Below, one piece after another: positions 55,921 to 64,000 of a DNA stretch of 64,000 nt; position 1 is the stretch's first letter; each line of letters begins with the position of its first letter. A program made the translations under genes and the position numbers. Below the pieces are notes generated by a model, which saw only the letters and a list, made by a program, of their open reading frames with translations, was not told where the DNA came from and did no database searches. Source of the DNA: a bacterium. GTDB taxonomy: Bacteria > UBP14 > UBA6098 > B30-G16. Location: assembly GCA_030613005.1 (NCBI GenBank), contig JAUWMV010000009.1, positions 17,083 to 81,082 of the forward strand. The letters run 5' to 3'.

Positions 55921-55995
55921 ACTTCCCAATCGGTTAGTTGCTGTGCAAAATCAAACTCTTTCCTTATAACATTTTTTAATTATATTATATATAGT

Positions 55996-56841
55996 ATGAA
56001 TTCAATACAGAAACAATTTAAGATTGGAGTGATTGGTGCTGGTCGTGTTGGGTCCAATTTGGCTTATTGGTTGTCGAAAGGTGGATGGCACATTTCTGGA
56101 ATATTCGACGAGAACTATGAAGCTGCGAAAAGAATTGCCTATATAATACCCACCGGCGTTTACACAAATCTCTATCAAATTTTCAGGAATTGCGATATTG
56201 CGATTTTTGCAGTACCCGATTATGAGTTGTTAGGGCTACTCGACAGCGCTTCAGAATTTGATTACACAAGGGTGTGCACATTAATTCATACATCTGGTGT
56301 TACTCCATCCCTTTTTTTAAACCTTGCAGGGATAAAATATTACAGAGCATCTATGCATCCTCTTTTGAGCGTTCCATTACTTAACACAAGAAATAATGTC
56401 TTTTTCAAACAAATGTTCGGCGTTGAAGGAGATGAAGTGGGATTGAATGTGGTATGCGAACTAATTGCTGATCTTAATGCACAACCAATTTTCATCGATT
56501 CATATAAAAAACCGGTTTATCATTCCGCTGCAGTTTACTCTACAAATTTCATTTTTGCGAATCTGCTTATTGCAATGAAAATGTATATCGATGCTGGTTT
56601 AACAGGAGAGCAAGCAAAAAGTATAACGATTCGAATGGCAAAAAGCACCATCCAAAATTTTTCAGCTAACGCTGATCTCAAAGGTTTAACCGGTCCAGCT
56701 GTCCGAGGGGACATTGAAACACTTCTTCAGCATTTGCATGTTTTAGATAATATAAATCATACTGAAATTTACAAAGCAATGACAAATTACATCGTTGGGA
56801 TCTCGGAGCAAAAAGATCTTTTAGCTGATATGTTGGATTGA
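55996..56841 (+). CDS. Rossmann-like and DUF2520 domain protein
   Basis: 281 residues from the ATG at 55996. The frame is open further upstream, but that extension overlaps tadA and reads as its antisense. The N-terminus has the dinucleotide-binding motif GVIGAGRVGSNLAYWLS, then IFAVPDYELLGLL near residue 80. The C-terminal DUF2520 domain has YHSAAVYSTNFIFANLL near 175 and LTGPAVRGDIETL near 235. Family members are thought to be NADP-dependent oxidoreductases; the substrate is unknown. The stop sits inside a terminator stem. Confidence 0.9.
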   Translation: MNSIQKQFKIGVIGAGRVGSNLAYWLSKGGWHISGIFDENYEAAKRIAYIIPTGVYTNLYQIFRNCDIAIFAVPDYELLGLLDSASEFDYTRVCTLIHTSGVTPSLFLNLAGIKYYRASMHPLLSVPLLNTRNNVFFKQMFGVEGDEVGLNVVCELIADLNAQPIFIDSYKKPVYHSAAVYSTNFIFANLLIAMKMYIDAGLTGEQAKSITIRMAKSTIQNFSANADLKGLTGPAVRGDIETLLQHLHVLDNINHTEIYKAMTNYIVGISEQKDLLADMLD

Positions 56842-56867
56842 TTAAACCTTTTTTTAATCAAATTTTT
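56838..56867 (+). terminator. Rho-independent terminator of the DUF2520 gene
   Basis: TTGATTAAA and TTTAATCAA form a perfect 9-bp stem with a 6-base loop, followed by ATTTTT. The stem overlaps the stop codon of the gene ending at 56841. Confidence 0.8.
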
Positions 56868-56931
56868 ACTGGGAAATAACATGTTCGATTGTTTTTCATG
56901 TATACTCGACATTTATTCTAACATTAATATT

Positions 56932-56958
56932 TTGCATGTTTTAGACAGATGATATTTA
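56932..56958 (+). promoter_or_regulatory. Weak promoter candidate for tRNA-Leu
   Basis: TTGCAT at 56932-56937, a 15-base spacer and TATTTA at 56953-56958, 12 bases before the tRNA. The spacer is short and the -10 poor. Confidence 0.3.
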
Positions 56959-56970
56959 TCTCGAATAAAT

Positions 56971-57053
56971 GCGGAAGTGGCGGAATTGGCAGACGTGCTA
57001 GATTTAGGATCTAGTGAGTAAAACTCGTGGGGGTTCAAGTCCCCCCTTCCGCA
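56971..57053 (+). tRNA. tRNA-Leu (TAG)
   Basis: 83 bases. Acceptor stem GCGGAAG/CTTCCGC is perfect, anticodon stem CTAGA/TCTAG with loop TTTAGGA and anticodon TAG, an extended variable arm (TGAGTAAAACTCG) as expected for Leu, and the T-loop TTCAAGT in GGGGG/CCCCC. Discriminator A; CCA is not encoded. A T8 run follows near 57074. The AT-rich TcmP cassette begins about 185 bases downstream, which makes this a candidate insertion site. Confidence 0.97.
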
Positions 57054-57237
57054 AAGTGAGGAATGTGAGGTTTTTTTTGTTTCTATAATCAAAAAGATTG
57101 ATATTTTTGTAACTAGTTTTAATTTCTTTTAACTATTTTATTATATTAAGCAAAGCAAATATTACCTTTTCATTATACTAAAAATTAAAATAAATTAGCT
57201 GAAACAGTAAATTAAAATGAATTACGTGGAGTAAATT

Positions 57238-58095
57238 ATGGATTCATTAAAGGAGTTAGAACTTGAAAGAATAGGCAATTGGTCCAAAATAAAGATTGAA
57301 ATCATTAAGAAATATGCAAAAGCTTATACAACAATACTAAAAAAACAAGAATTCAAATTTAAATACATTGATGCATTCTCAGGTGCAGGAGAGCATATCA
57401 GCAAGGAAACCGGAGAAATCACTCCTGGATCTCCTTTAGTGGCATTAGATGTTACTTATCCTTTTAGAGAATATTATTTTATAGATCTAAATTATAGTAA
57501 ACTAAAACACTTAGAAATAATTATAAAGGAAAGATATCCAAAATTAGAGGAACGAGTGAAACTTTTCAATAGGGATTGCAATGAAGTAATACCTAAAATC
57601 ATAGAAGAACATGTGTCTTATAATAAATTTGAACGTGCATTATGTATCTTGGATCTATATGGGCTTCAATTAAACTGGAATGTAGTTGAAAAAGCAGGGA
57701 AAAATAAAGCAGTTGAAATTTTCCTTAACTTCTCGATTATGGATATGAATAGAAATTACCTCAGAAAATATATTGAAAAAAAAGAATCAGGAGAAAAAAA
57801 TAGAATGTCAAAATTTTGGGGTAATAATTCATGGAAGAAGATTGGCTGGGAAGACAAGCAAAGTTTATTTGGAATTGAAAAAATTCGACAACAAAAAGTT
57901 TGGGTAAAAATCGTTAAAGAATATAAAAAAAAATTAAAAAAAGTTGCACAATTTGATTATGTTTTAGAACCACTCTTAATGAAAAATAAGAATAATGCCC
58001 CTTTATACTATTTATTCTTTGCTTCTCACAACCCGATAGGTTATAAAATAGCAAAAGACATTTTTTCTAAATATAAAAATAATTATGGCTCATAA
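57238..58095 (+). CDS. tcmP: Three-Cys-motif partner protein TcmP
   Basis: 285 residues. The pattern matches the TcmP family: WSKIKIEIIKKYAKAYTTIL near the N-terminus, a methyltransferase-like first strand and loop YIDAFSGAGEH near residue 43, PGSPLVALD, YFIDLNYSKLKHLE near 80, and LDLYGLQLNW near 140. The fold is probably Rossmann-like, but the activity is uncharacterised; the family is named for its constant pairing with the three-Cys-motif protein found next door. GTGGAG precedes the ATG. The gene is visibly more AT- and Lys-rich than its neighbours, which suggests transfer. It overlaps its partner by 11 bases. Confidence 0.88.
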   Translation: MDSLKELELERIGNWSKIKIEIIKKYAKAYTTILKKQEFKFKYIDAFSGAGEHISKETGEITPGSPLVALDVTYPFREYYFIDLNYSKLKHLEIIIKERYPKLEERVKLFNRDCNEVIPKIIEEHVSYNKFERALCILDLYGLQLNWNVVEKAGKNKAVEIFLNFSIMDMNRNYLRKYIEKKESGEKNRMSKFWGNNSWKKIGWEDKQSLFGIEKIRQQKVWVKIVKEYKKKLKKVAQFDYVLEPLLMKNKNNAPLYYLFFASHNPIGYKIAKDIFSKYKNNYGS

Positions 58096-58813
58096 TTCAC
58101 TTATAGAATGGACTCAATCAACTTGGAATCCAGTTACTGGATGTACAAAAATTAGTATAGGTTGCAATAACTGTTATGCAGAACGATTTGCCAAAAGATT
58201 ACAAGCTGCTGGAGTTTCACAATATATAAATGGATTTAAAGTTAAAATACATCCTGAATCCTTTTCTATACCCCTAAAATGGAAGAAACCACGTGTTATT
58301 TTCGTAAATTCAATGAGCGATTTATTTCATGAAGAAGTACCAGATGATTTCATTTTCCGTATTTTTGAAATTATGAAACAAGCAAATTGGCATGTTTTTC
58401 AGATACTTACAAAAAGAAGCGAACGCATGTTGCAACTTTCCCCTAAGTTAGATTGGCAACCAAATATTTGGATGGGAGTTACAATTGAAACACAAGATTA
58501 CATATTCAGGTTAGAGCATCTAAAAAAAACAAAATCATCTGTCAAATTTATTTCTTTTGAACCTTTATTATCAGATATAAAGAATTTAAGACTAAAAGGA
58601 ATAGATTGGGTTATAGTTGGAGGAGAGTCTGGTCCAAAATCTCGTCCGATGAAAAAAGAGTGGGTAGTTAATATTCGGAATTCTTGTATTTATCAAAATA
58701 TTCCCTTTTTCTTTAAACAATGGGGAGGATTCCGTAAAAAGGTCAACGGTAGACTTCTAGAAGGTAAAACCTGGAATGAAATGCCAGAACTTGCGTTTTC
58801 TTATAGAATATAA
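58085..58813 (+). CDS. Three-Cys-motif (phage Gp37/Gp68, DUF5131) protein
   Basis: 242 residues. The motif C20-x6-C27-x2-C30 in TGCTKISIGCNNCYAERFA defines the family; it resembles a radical-SAM cluster site and the rest looks like a TIM-barrel (FVNSMSDLFHE, FQILTKRSERM, WMGVTIE, FISFEPLLSDI, VIVGGESGPKSRPM, FFKQWGG). Known family members occur in phages and mobile regions, usually beside TcmP; substrates are unknown. The ATG lies 11 bases inside the tcmP end, so translation is coupled. Confidence 0.9.
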   Translation: MAHNSLIEWTQSTWNPVTGCTKISIGCNNCYAERFAKRLQAAGVSQYINGFKVKIHPESFSIPLKWKKPRVIFVNSMSDLFHEEVPDDFIFRIFEIMKQANWHVFQILTKRSERMLQLSPKLDWQPNIWMGVTIETQDYIFRLEHLKKTKSSVKFISFEPLLSDIKNLRLKGIDWVIVGGESGPKSRPMKKEWVVNIRNSCIYQNIPFFFKQWGGFRKKVNGRLLEGKTWNEMPELAFSYRI

Positions 58814-58979
58814 TAACAAGCCTTTCTATGTACTTTAAAATCAACCTTTACAATTCGATAAAATTCAATTTTACAGGATAAACTCACAGTATGAATATTT
58901 GTTTAAAGTATTATTTACATCACTAATATCAAATAAATCAGATATTGAATTTTGGAATTTAAAGATCAAAAAAAGCCTT

Positions 58980-59534
58980 TCACAACCCTATCTCCTTAGA
59001 AACACTTTGCATTGCTTTTAGCACAATTTCGAGATATTTATCAAGAGGAATCCCAAGCTTTTCCTTACACAGCTTCATCTGCTCGCGGTTTGCGCCTGCT
59101 GCAAAACGCTTTTCTCCAAATCGACGCATAACAAACTCTGTATCGACTTCTGTTATTTTCTTTGATGGATGCATAAGTGTAGCAGCAACAATAAGTCCTG
59201 TTGCTGGATCTATTATGTGCAATGCCCATTCCATTTTGGTTTTTGGCATGAAATCCTTATGAGCAGGATGAGCACGCACCGCGGAGGCAATATCCTCATC
59301 GATGCCGATTTCTATCAGCTCATCATAGGAAACCAGCCCATGCTTAGGAAAATCATTTACCGTTTTATCATAGTCTATATCGTGTAGAATCCCCGCAAGC
59401 TCCCATCGGTCAGGCTCGCTTCCTAAAACAGAAGCGAAGCTTCTCATTGCTGCACCCACTGCTATCATATGTTTTACCAAATTTTTATTCTTAACCCTCG
59501 ATTTTACAAGTTTAAGAGCCTCATCTCTGGTCAT
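58980..59534 (-). CDS. HD-domain hydrolase
   Basis: 184 residues. HD-type metal-site residues are visible: H22 in LVKHMIAVG, H51-D52 in GILHDIDYD, H90/H93 in AHPAHKD, and D119 in IDPATGL. This small stand-alone HD family probably hydrolyses a phosphate ester; the substrate is unknown. CGGAGG precedes the ATG. Divergent from the EIIA-CBS gene at 59687. Confidence 0.88.
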   Translation of the reverse strand: MTRDEALKLVKSRVKNKNLVKHMIAVGAAMRSFASVLGSEPDRWELAGILHDIDYDKTVNDFPKHGLVSYDELIEIGIDEDIASAVRAHPAHKDFMPKTKMEWALHIIDPATGLIVAATLMHPSKKITEVDTEFVMRRFGEKRFAAGANREQMKLCKEKLGIPLDKYLEIVLKAMQSVSKEIGL

Positions 59535-59686
59535 TTGTGCGCCTCCGGTTTTTACACATAAAGATTTAATTATGAAATATTAACTTTCTTGATTATATAA
59601 CAAGATATTTTGCATTTTAAATAATATTAGATAAGGAAATGATATAATTGTTTTAGATATTGAATATTACAGAGAAAGGTTAATTC

Positions 59687-60592
59687 GTGAAGCTTGCTGC
59701 GTTGTTAGATAAAGAGTCGATAATTCTTCCTCTTAAAGCAAAAAATCGCTTTGAAGCCATTAAAAAGCTGCTCGAGGGAGTCGATAGAGCTTATGACTAT
59801 GTCGATGCAACGGAACTTCTAGATGTTTTGGAATCCCGAGAACATGAAATGCCGACGATTCTGGGAAATGGAATTTTTTTCCCTCATGCAAGGATCGAAA
59901 CATTGGATGATTTTGTTGTAGTTTTCGGTATTTCACCTGATGGCATTCCCGATGAAAAAGCTGAAGATGAACCAATAAAATTCAGCTTTCTAATTGTTTG
60001 CCCGTTTGAAAAGAATTCTCTGATGCTCAAAACGAGAGCTGCATTTCTAAATCTACTTTTGAATGAGCATAATTTTAGGGCGCTTCTTAGAGCAAAAAAT
60101 AGCATGGCTGTTTTAAGAATAATAGAAAAAAGCAATATCGATGTCCGACAGGAACTTTTAGTTACTGACCTTATGAAAACCGAGATAGTTAAAATAACTC
60201 CAGAGACTCCACTTGTTCATATTGTGGAAATTATGTTTAAAGAAGGCATCGATACATTACCTATCGTCGATGAGGACCAGAATTTTCTTGGCGTTGTTTC
60301 CGGCTATAATATTCTTCGAGCAGCAATACCGGATTATGTAGACTATTTTGAAAGCATAAGCTTTCTGGAATCCTCAGAACCATTATATGCGCTTTTTAAA
60401 AATCGAAATGAAATTCTAGCTGAGGATATTATGAGTAAAACGGTTGTCCAAGTTTCTGCAGAAACAATGGCGATCGAAGCAGCATTCCTTATGGTCAGAA
60501 ATCGTGTCAGAACTGTCTATATTGTTGAAAATTCGAAACTACTGGGAATTTTAACTCGACGGGATCTCATCTCGAGGATTTTGGTAGAATAA
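59687..60592 (+). CDS. PTS EIIA-like domain fused to a CBS pair
   Basis: 301 residues from a GTG start with AAAGG upstream. Residues about 1-150 match the PTS EIIA type 2 (fructose/nitrogen-PTS) fold, with the phospho-accepting His at H67 in GNGIFFPHAR. Residues about 160-300 are two CBS motifs (TDLMKTEIVKITPETPLVHI and AEDIMSKTVVQVSAETM), which usually bind adenosine nucleotides. No PTS transporter is nearby; instead an anion/proton-type permease follows by 76 bp, so this is probably a regulator of that permease. That pairing is inferred. Confidence 0.9.
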   Translation: MKLAALLDKESIILPLKAKNRFEAIKKLLEGVDRAYDYVDATELLDVLESREHEMPTILGNGIFFPHARIETLDDFVVVFGISPDGIPDEKAEDEPIKFSFLIVCPFEKNSLMLKTRAAFLNLLLNEHNFRALLRAKNSMAVLRIIEKSNIDVRQELLVTDLMKTEIVKITPETPLVHIVEIMFKEGIDTLPIVDEDQNFLGVVSGYNILRAAIPDYVDYFESISFLESSEPLYALFKNRNEILAEDIMSKTVVQVSAETMAIEAAFLMVRNRVRTVYIVENSKLLGILTRRDLISRILVE

Positions 60593-60668
60593 TTTGAAAG
60601 TTTCTTATTATAAATAAATTGCAATAGAAAACTAACCTTTATAAGAATAATATGAAAGAATTACTTAT

Positions 60669-61991
60669 ATGAACTGGCAATCGATAATATCCTTACTCGT
60701 TTTCCTTATAACAATGGGTTTGATAATTGCTCGGAAGTTGGACAAATCTCTGGGTATGATATTTGCTGGTATGCTCCTTATTCTTATAAGAATTTCCGAT
60801 GCAAGTAGTGCATTCAGAGCGATAGATATAGAAGTTATTTTCCTACTAATTGGAATGATGCTCTTTGTGGGAATTGTATCTTCAACTGGTTTTTTTCAAT
60901 GGATTGCTCTTTTGTTAATTAAATTCTCTAAAGGTAAGCCTGTAAGAATAATGATATATTTAGCTATAGGCACTGCCGTGATGTCAGCATTTCTCGATAA
61001 TGTAACCACTGTTCTTCTGATTTCACCGGTAATAATGTTAATTTGCGACCGACTTGAGATTCCCGCGGTACCTTTTCTTATTGTAGAAGTTTTTGCAGCA
61101 AATATTGGAGGAACAGCAACACTGATTGGCGATCCACCTAACATGATAATCGGCAGTGCAGCAAACCTAAGTTTCAATGATTTTCTTGCAAATACTATGC
61201 CTATTGTAGCAATAATTAGTATTGCGGGATTAGTTGTTATATCACTTGTTTTTCGGAAGAAATTCGTTGTAAAAAGAGATAAGCAAGCGACCATAAAATA
61301 TATTTCCCCAAAAAGTGCTATTGTGGATATGAAATTCCTAATTAAATCTTTAATTGTATTTACTATCGTCATTATTGGATTCCTGATACATAGTGCGTTA
61401 AATTGCACTCCTGCAGTTATAGCCTTAACTGGTGCAGCAATATTAGGAATTTGGCAAAGTAAATTGAAATTCCACGAAATAGCAGAAAAGGTGGAATGGG
61501 GAACGGTTTTCTTCCTAATTGGATTGTTCCTCGTAACTTCTGGAATGGAACAAGCCGGTGTAATGAACGCTATAGCAAAAGTTATTTTCTCAATTTCTGG
61601 AGGTTCTATTGCTGGAGCTATCATGTCGATTCTTTGGTTTTCCGGTACTGTTGTCGGACTTATGTCAAGTTCATCAGTCGCTGCGTTAGTTCCAATTGTT
61701 AAAGAATTAATTCCGATAATTTCCGAAAGCTCAGGCATATCCGTTCAGACGCTTTGGAAGCCATTTTTCTGGGCACTTTCATTAGGTGCATGTCTTGGTG
61801 GGAATTCAACCATTTTCGGAACCACTGCAACAATTGTGACCATGGGATTAATTGAACGTAGCCGTAAGCATAGGATTTCGTTTTTCGAATTCCTCAAATA
61901 CGGTGTTCCTACTGTGTTGGTTTCACTATTCTTATCATCTATATATTTGCTATTGCGATATGTGCTCCCGCTCTGTCGTATGGCACATTAA
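60669..61991 (+). CDS. ArsB/NhaD/CitMHS-superfamily permease
   Basis: 440 residues with about 11-12 hydrophobic segments. The superfamily signature appears twice: FLDNVTTVLLISPVI near residue 106, followed by NIGGTATLIGDPPNMIIG near 145, and in the second half GACLGGNSTIFGTTATIV near 378. Family members carry Na+/H+, citrate, dicarboxylate or arsenite; the substrate cannot be read from this sequence. Inner membrane. Same strand as the EIIA-CBS gene, with no terminator between. Confidence 0.9.
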   Translation: MNWQSIISLLVFLITMGLIIARKLDKSLGMIFAGMLLILIRISDASSAFRAIDIEVIFLLIGMMLFVGIVSSTGFFQWIALLLIKFSKGKPVRIMIYLAIGTAVMSAFLDNVTTVLLISPVIMLICDRLEIPAVPFLIVEVFAANIGGTATLIGDPPNMIIGSAANLSFNDFLANTMPIVAIISIAGLVVISLVFRKKFVVKRDKQATIKYISPKSAIVDMKFLIKSLIVFTIVIIGFLIHSALNCTPAVIALTGAAILGIWQSKLKFHEIAEKVEWGTVFFLIGLFLVTSGMEQAGVMNAIAKVIFSISGGSIAGAIMSILWFSGTVVGLMSSSSVAALVPIVKELIPIISESSGISVQTLWKPFFWALSLGACLGGNSTIFGTTATIVTMGLIERSRKHRISFFEFLKYGVPTVLVSLFLSSIYLLLRYVLPLCRMAH

Positions 61992-62021
61992 TATATATAA
62001 AAAAAAGTTTCTCGCGATATC

Positions 62022-63014
62022 TCAGCAAATCCTTGGGAGTTGCTCACCTTCAAGCTTTATAAGTTTACGTTTGCCACCTATTGGTGTATGAAGGATAACA
62101 CCGATGTCATTGTTAACTCTGCCAATGATTTCAGCATTCTTTCCGAGATTATGTTTTTTCAAAACCGATAATAATTTTTCGGCATTATCTTCTGCTGTAA
62201 AAAAAACCATAACACCCTCACAAGCCAAATATAGCGGATCGAATCCATATAATTCACATATAACCGAAACCTGAGGATTTATTGGTATCTTTTCTTGATA
62301 AATTTCCATACCCGTGTCGCTTTTGTTAGATAATTCCACTAATATTGTAGCTAATCCTCCTCTCGTTGCATCTCTCATAGCATGAATTACAGCATCGGAT
62401 TCAAATGCTGTATTAACTAAATCCCACAGTGGGGCGCAATCGGAGAGAATTGTCGGTTCAGTTTCAATGTTCTCTCGAACTGAGATAATAGCTGCAGAAT
62501 GTCGAGCTATATCCCCCGATATAACAATTTCATCCCCCGACTGTATCATGTGAGTCCCAACTTCGCAAATAACTTCACCTATTGCTGAAACAGCAATGTA
62601 TATATCACCGCCTTGTCCTATTGGAACGACTTTTGTATCAGCTGCCACAAGAACTGCACTTATTTCCTTTAACTCTTTGGCGAAGCTCTCTACGATAATA
62701 TCAAGTTTATCGATTGAAAAACCCTCCTCGATAATGAAATCAGCTGAGAAAAATAACGGTTTTGCACCCATAGCTGCCAGATCGTTCACAACGCCGGATA
62801 CTGCAAGCTTTCCTATATCTCCACCGGGAAAAAAAACGGGTTCAACGATAAACGCATCGGTTGTGAATGCATATTTTTTGCCATCCAATTCGAAGATAGC
62901 GGAGTCCTCCATCTCAGCTAAATAGGCATTTGAAAGCTTTGATGCAAAGACACTCTCGATTAATCTCTCGGTAGCCAAACCACCTTCGCCGTGTGAGAGA
63001 AGTATTTTTCTCAC
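62022..63014 (-). CDS. hypE: Hydrogenase maturation protein HypE
   Basis: 330 residues. PurM/AIR-synthase-like fold: SHGEGGLATERLI, EMEDSAIFEL, TTDAFIVEPVFFPGGDIGKL, MRDATRGGLATILVEL near residue 222. The C-terminus ends LPRIC, whose terminal Cys is the residue that carries the carbamoyl-to-cyano group for NiFe-hydrogenase assembly. The start is GTG 63014, overlapping the upstream gene's stop as GTGA. Its presence implies a NiFe hydrogenase in the genome, although hypA-F and hydrogenase genes are outside the window. Confidence 0.95.
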   Translation of the reverse strand: MRKILLSHGEGGLATERLIESVFASKLSNAYLAEMEDSAIFELDGKKYAFTTDAFIVEPVFFPGGDIGKLAVSGVVNDLAAMGAKPLFFSADFIIEEGFSIDKLDIIVESFAKELKEISAVLVAADTKVVPIGQGGDIYIAVSAIGEVICEVGTHMIQSGDEIVISGDIARHSAAIISVRENIETEPTILSDCAPLWDLVNTAFESDAVIHAMRDATRGGLATILVELSNKSDTGMEIYQEKIPINPQVSVICELYGFDPLYLACEGVMVFFTAEDNAEKLLSVLKKHNLGKNAEIIGRVNNDIGVILHTPIGGKRKLIKLEGEQLPRIC

Positions 63015-64000
63015 TGCTCCTCCATGACTTTGCGATATACTTCAATGGTTTTTTTTGCAGATTTTTCCCATGTGAATTTCTTTGAATGTTCAATGCCCAA
63101 TTGGGAAAGTTTGTTTCGAAGTTCTGGATTATTTGCTAAGTCGAGTATTCCCTTGGCTAAAGACTCAGTTGAGTTAGGATCGATAAGAATGCCTGCATCG
63201 CCTGTAACTTCCGGCAAGGAACTGCTATTGGATGTAATAACAGGCGTTCCACATGCCATAGACTCGACAACAGGCAAGCCGAAACCCTCGTATAGTGACG
63301 GATAAATAAAGAATTCAGCACCACAAAATAACTGCGGCAAGTCTGTATCCGGAATGAATCCTGTAAAAATTACGTTTTCCATAATTCCAAACTCATCCAA
63401 TTTTTTGAAAATAGATGAGAATTTCCATCCAAGGTTACCAACAATAACCAATTTATGCGGAATCATATTGTAAACCTGAGAATACGCATCGAGTAACATT
63501 TCAAGATTTTTCCTTGGTTCAACTGTTCCCAAGAAAAGAGCATACTTAAAATTCAGTTTGTATTTAGTTCTAATTCTTTCTACTTCATGTTCTGGATACG
63601 GATGAAAATCAGGAGACGGAGCACCATAGATTACATCTATTTTGCCTTTAGATCGAGGGAATAGTCTTATTATCTCGCTCTTTGTAAACTCAGAAATTGC
63701 AATTATTCTCCTTGCTCTTTTAACTGCTGATGGGATTAACTTGCTTGTCAGTGTTACTTTGCTTTTGTGATGTTTTGGGAGAACTAAACCGGAAAGGTCA
63801 TAGATCGTGATTACTCCTTTAGTAGGCATAGAAAATGGTAATAAAAACAATGTATCATGATACAAATCGACTTCATCTTTTCTCAAAACATGGGGTAACC
63901 CTATATGATACCACAATTGAAGTTTAGAAGTTGGAAAGCTTACTCGGCTTATGCGGAAATTTTCTGGAAGATCCAGTTTAAAAGGTATTGGTAAATTGGT
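63011..64000 (-). CDS. Glycosyltransferase family 4 protein (partial, N-terminus off the right edge)
   Basis: At least 329 residues; the frame is open to position 64000, and a TTG at 63916 is only an internal possibility. GT-B fold group 1 features: TIYDLSGLVLPKHH, ARRIIAISEFTKSEIIRLF, ALFLGTVEPRKNLEML near the middle, and the donor-site PSLYEGFGLPVVESMACGTP (E-x7-E type) followed by GDAGILIDPN. It transfers a sugar, probably to envelope polysaccharide or lipid; donor and acceptor are unknown. It is translationally coupled to hypE through GTGA, a partner with no obvious functional link. Confidence 0.93.
   Translation of the reverse strand, partial: TNLPIPFKLDLPENFRISRVSFPTSKLQLWYHIGLPHVLRKDEVDLYHDTLFLLPFSMPTKGVITIYDLSGLVLPKHHKSKVTLTSKLIPSAVKRARRIIAISEFTKSEIIRLFPRSKGKIDVIYGAPSPDFHPYPEHEVERIRTKYKLNFKYALFLGTVEPRKNLEMLLDAYSQVYNMIPHKLVIVGNLGWKFSSIFKKLDEFGIMENVIFTGFIPDTDLPQLFCGAEFFIYPSLYEGFGLPVVESMACGTPVITSNSSSLPEVTGDAGILIDPNSTESLAKGILDLANNPELRNKLSQLGIEHSKKFTWEKSAKKTIEVYRKVMEEQ

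Noticed and set aside
55795..55995. N-terminal extension of the DUF2520 protein
   Set aside because: It would be antisense to tadA, is Cys/Phe-rich without family match, and the internal ATG at 55996 begins right before the Rossmann motif.
57054..57090. Terminator after tRNA-Leu
   Set aside because: A T8 run is present but only a 4-bp stem can be drawn before it; too weak to list.
58814..58979. Possible attR copy of the tRNA-Leu 3' end after the TcmP cassette
   Set aside because: I looked for a repeat of the T-arm and acceptor sequence here and saw none, and there is no integrase.
60896..61738. 280-codon minus-strand frame opposite the permease
   Set aside because: Lies wholly antisense to a clear membrane transporter and has no recognisable domain; a codon-bias shadow.

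Overview
The window reads as a low-GC chromosome segment from an anaerobic, Gram-negative-type bacterium, probably an uncultured lineage of the FCB or WOR-3/Cloacimonetes-like sort. The evidence is OmpA-type peptidoglycan-binding proteins with PorV-like outer-membrane barrels, large secreted proteins ending in FlgD-like or CHU_C-like domains of the kind used by type IX secretion, DUF5683 proteins, heterodisulfide-reductase-type HdrC/HdrB, the NiFe-hydrogenase maturation protein HypE, and a transketolase split into two genes. No rRNA, CRISPR array, transposase or integrase was seen. The lineage is an inference from gene content only.

Layout. 1-24.7 kb is mostly minus strand and mostly cell envelope: a giant repeat protein cut by the left edge (at least 2825 residues), a histidine phosphatase, a 930-residue OmpA-type protein, glutamate racemase, two secreted proteins sharing an unrecognised domain, two DUF5683 membrane proteins, a plus-strand 958-residue PorV-like/OmpA protein, and alanine racemase. 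25-30 kb is plus strand: an MscS channel, an Rrf2 regulator, and the core block DUF177-rpmF-plsX-fabH followed by tRNA-Asn. 30.2-35.5 kb is an accessory-looking stretch: a transglutaminase/thioredoxin-fold protein, DUF2752, a small tail-anchored protein preceded by an exact 21-bp-period repeat array, and zinc-ribbon and PH-like membrane proteins. 35.5-39.4 kb, minus strand, holds a flippase-like membrane protein, truA, an AhpD-like protein and hdrC-hdrB. 39.8-52.5 kb is a second envelope block: a 973-residue PorV-like/OmpA protein, a 2196-residue repeat protein with a sorting-type C-terminus, and a 799-residue FG-GAP/ASPIC-UnbV protein. 52.6-56.8 kb holds a coupled tktN-tktC-M23 peptidase group, tadA, and a divergent DUF2520 protein. 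57-58.8 kb, just after tRNA-Leu, is an AT-rich two-gene cassette: TcmP and its three-Cys-motif (Gp37/Gp68, DUF5131) partner. The right end has an HD hydrolase, an EIIA-CBS regulator with an anion/proton-type permease, and hypE coupled to a glycosyltransferase cut by the right edge.

How the genes fit together. Much of the coding capacity goes to envelope and surface architecture. Three dispersed paralogs combine a PorV-like barrel, a CARDB/Ig-like domain, and OmpA-like domains. Two giant proteins alternate two Cys-patterned Ig-like modules. Several neighbours carry signal peptides and C-terminal sorting-like domains. Murein genes (murI, alr, M23) lie among them. The most system-like candidates are the triple-OmpA family with its giant secreted partners, and the TcmP/three-Cys cassette beside tRNA-Leu. 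Core T9SS genes such as sprA, porK/L/M/N or porU are not in the window, so the export route is inferred.
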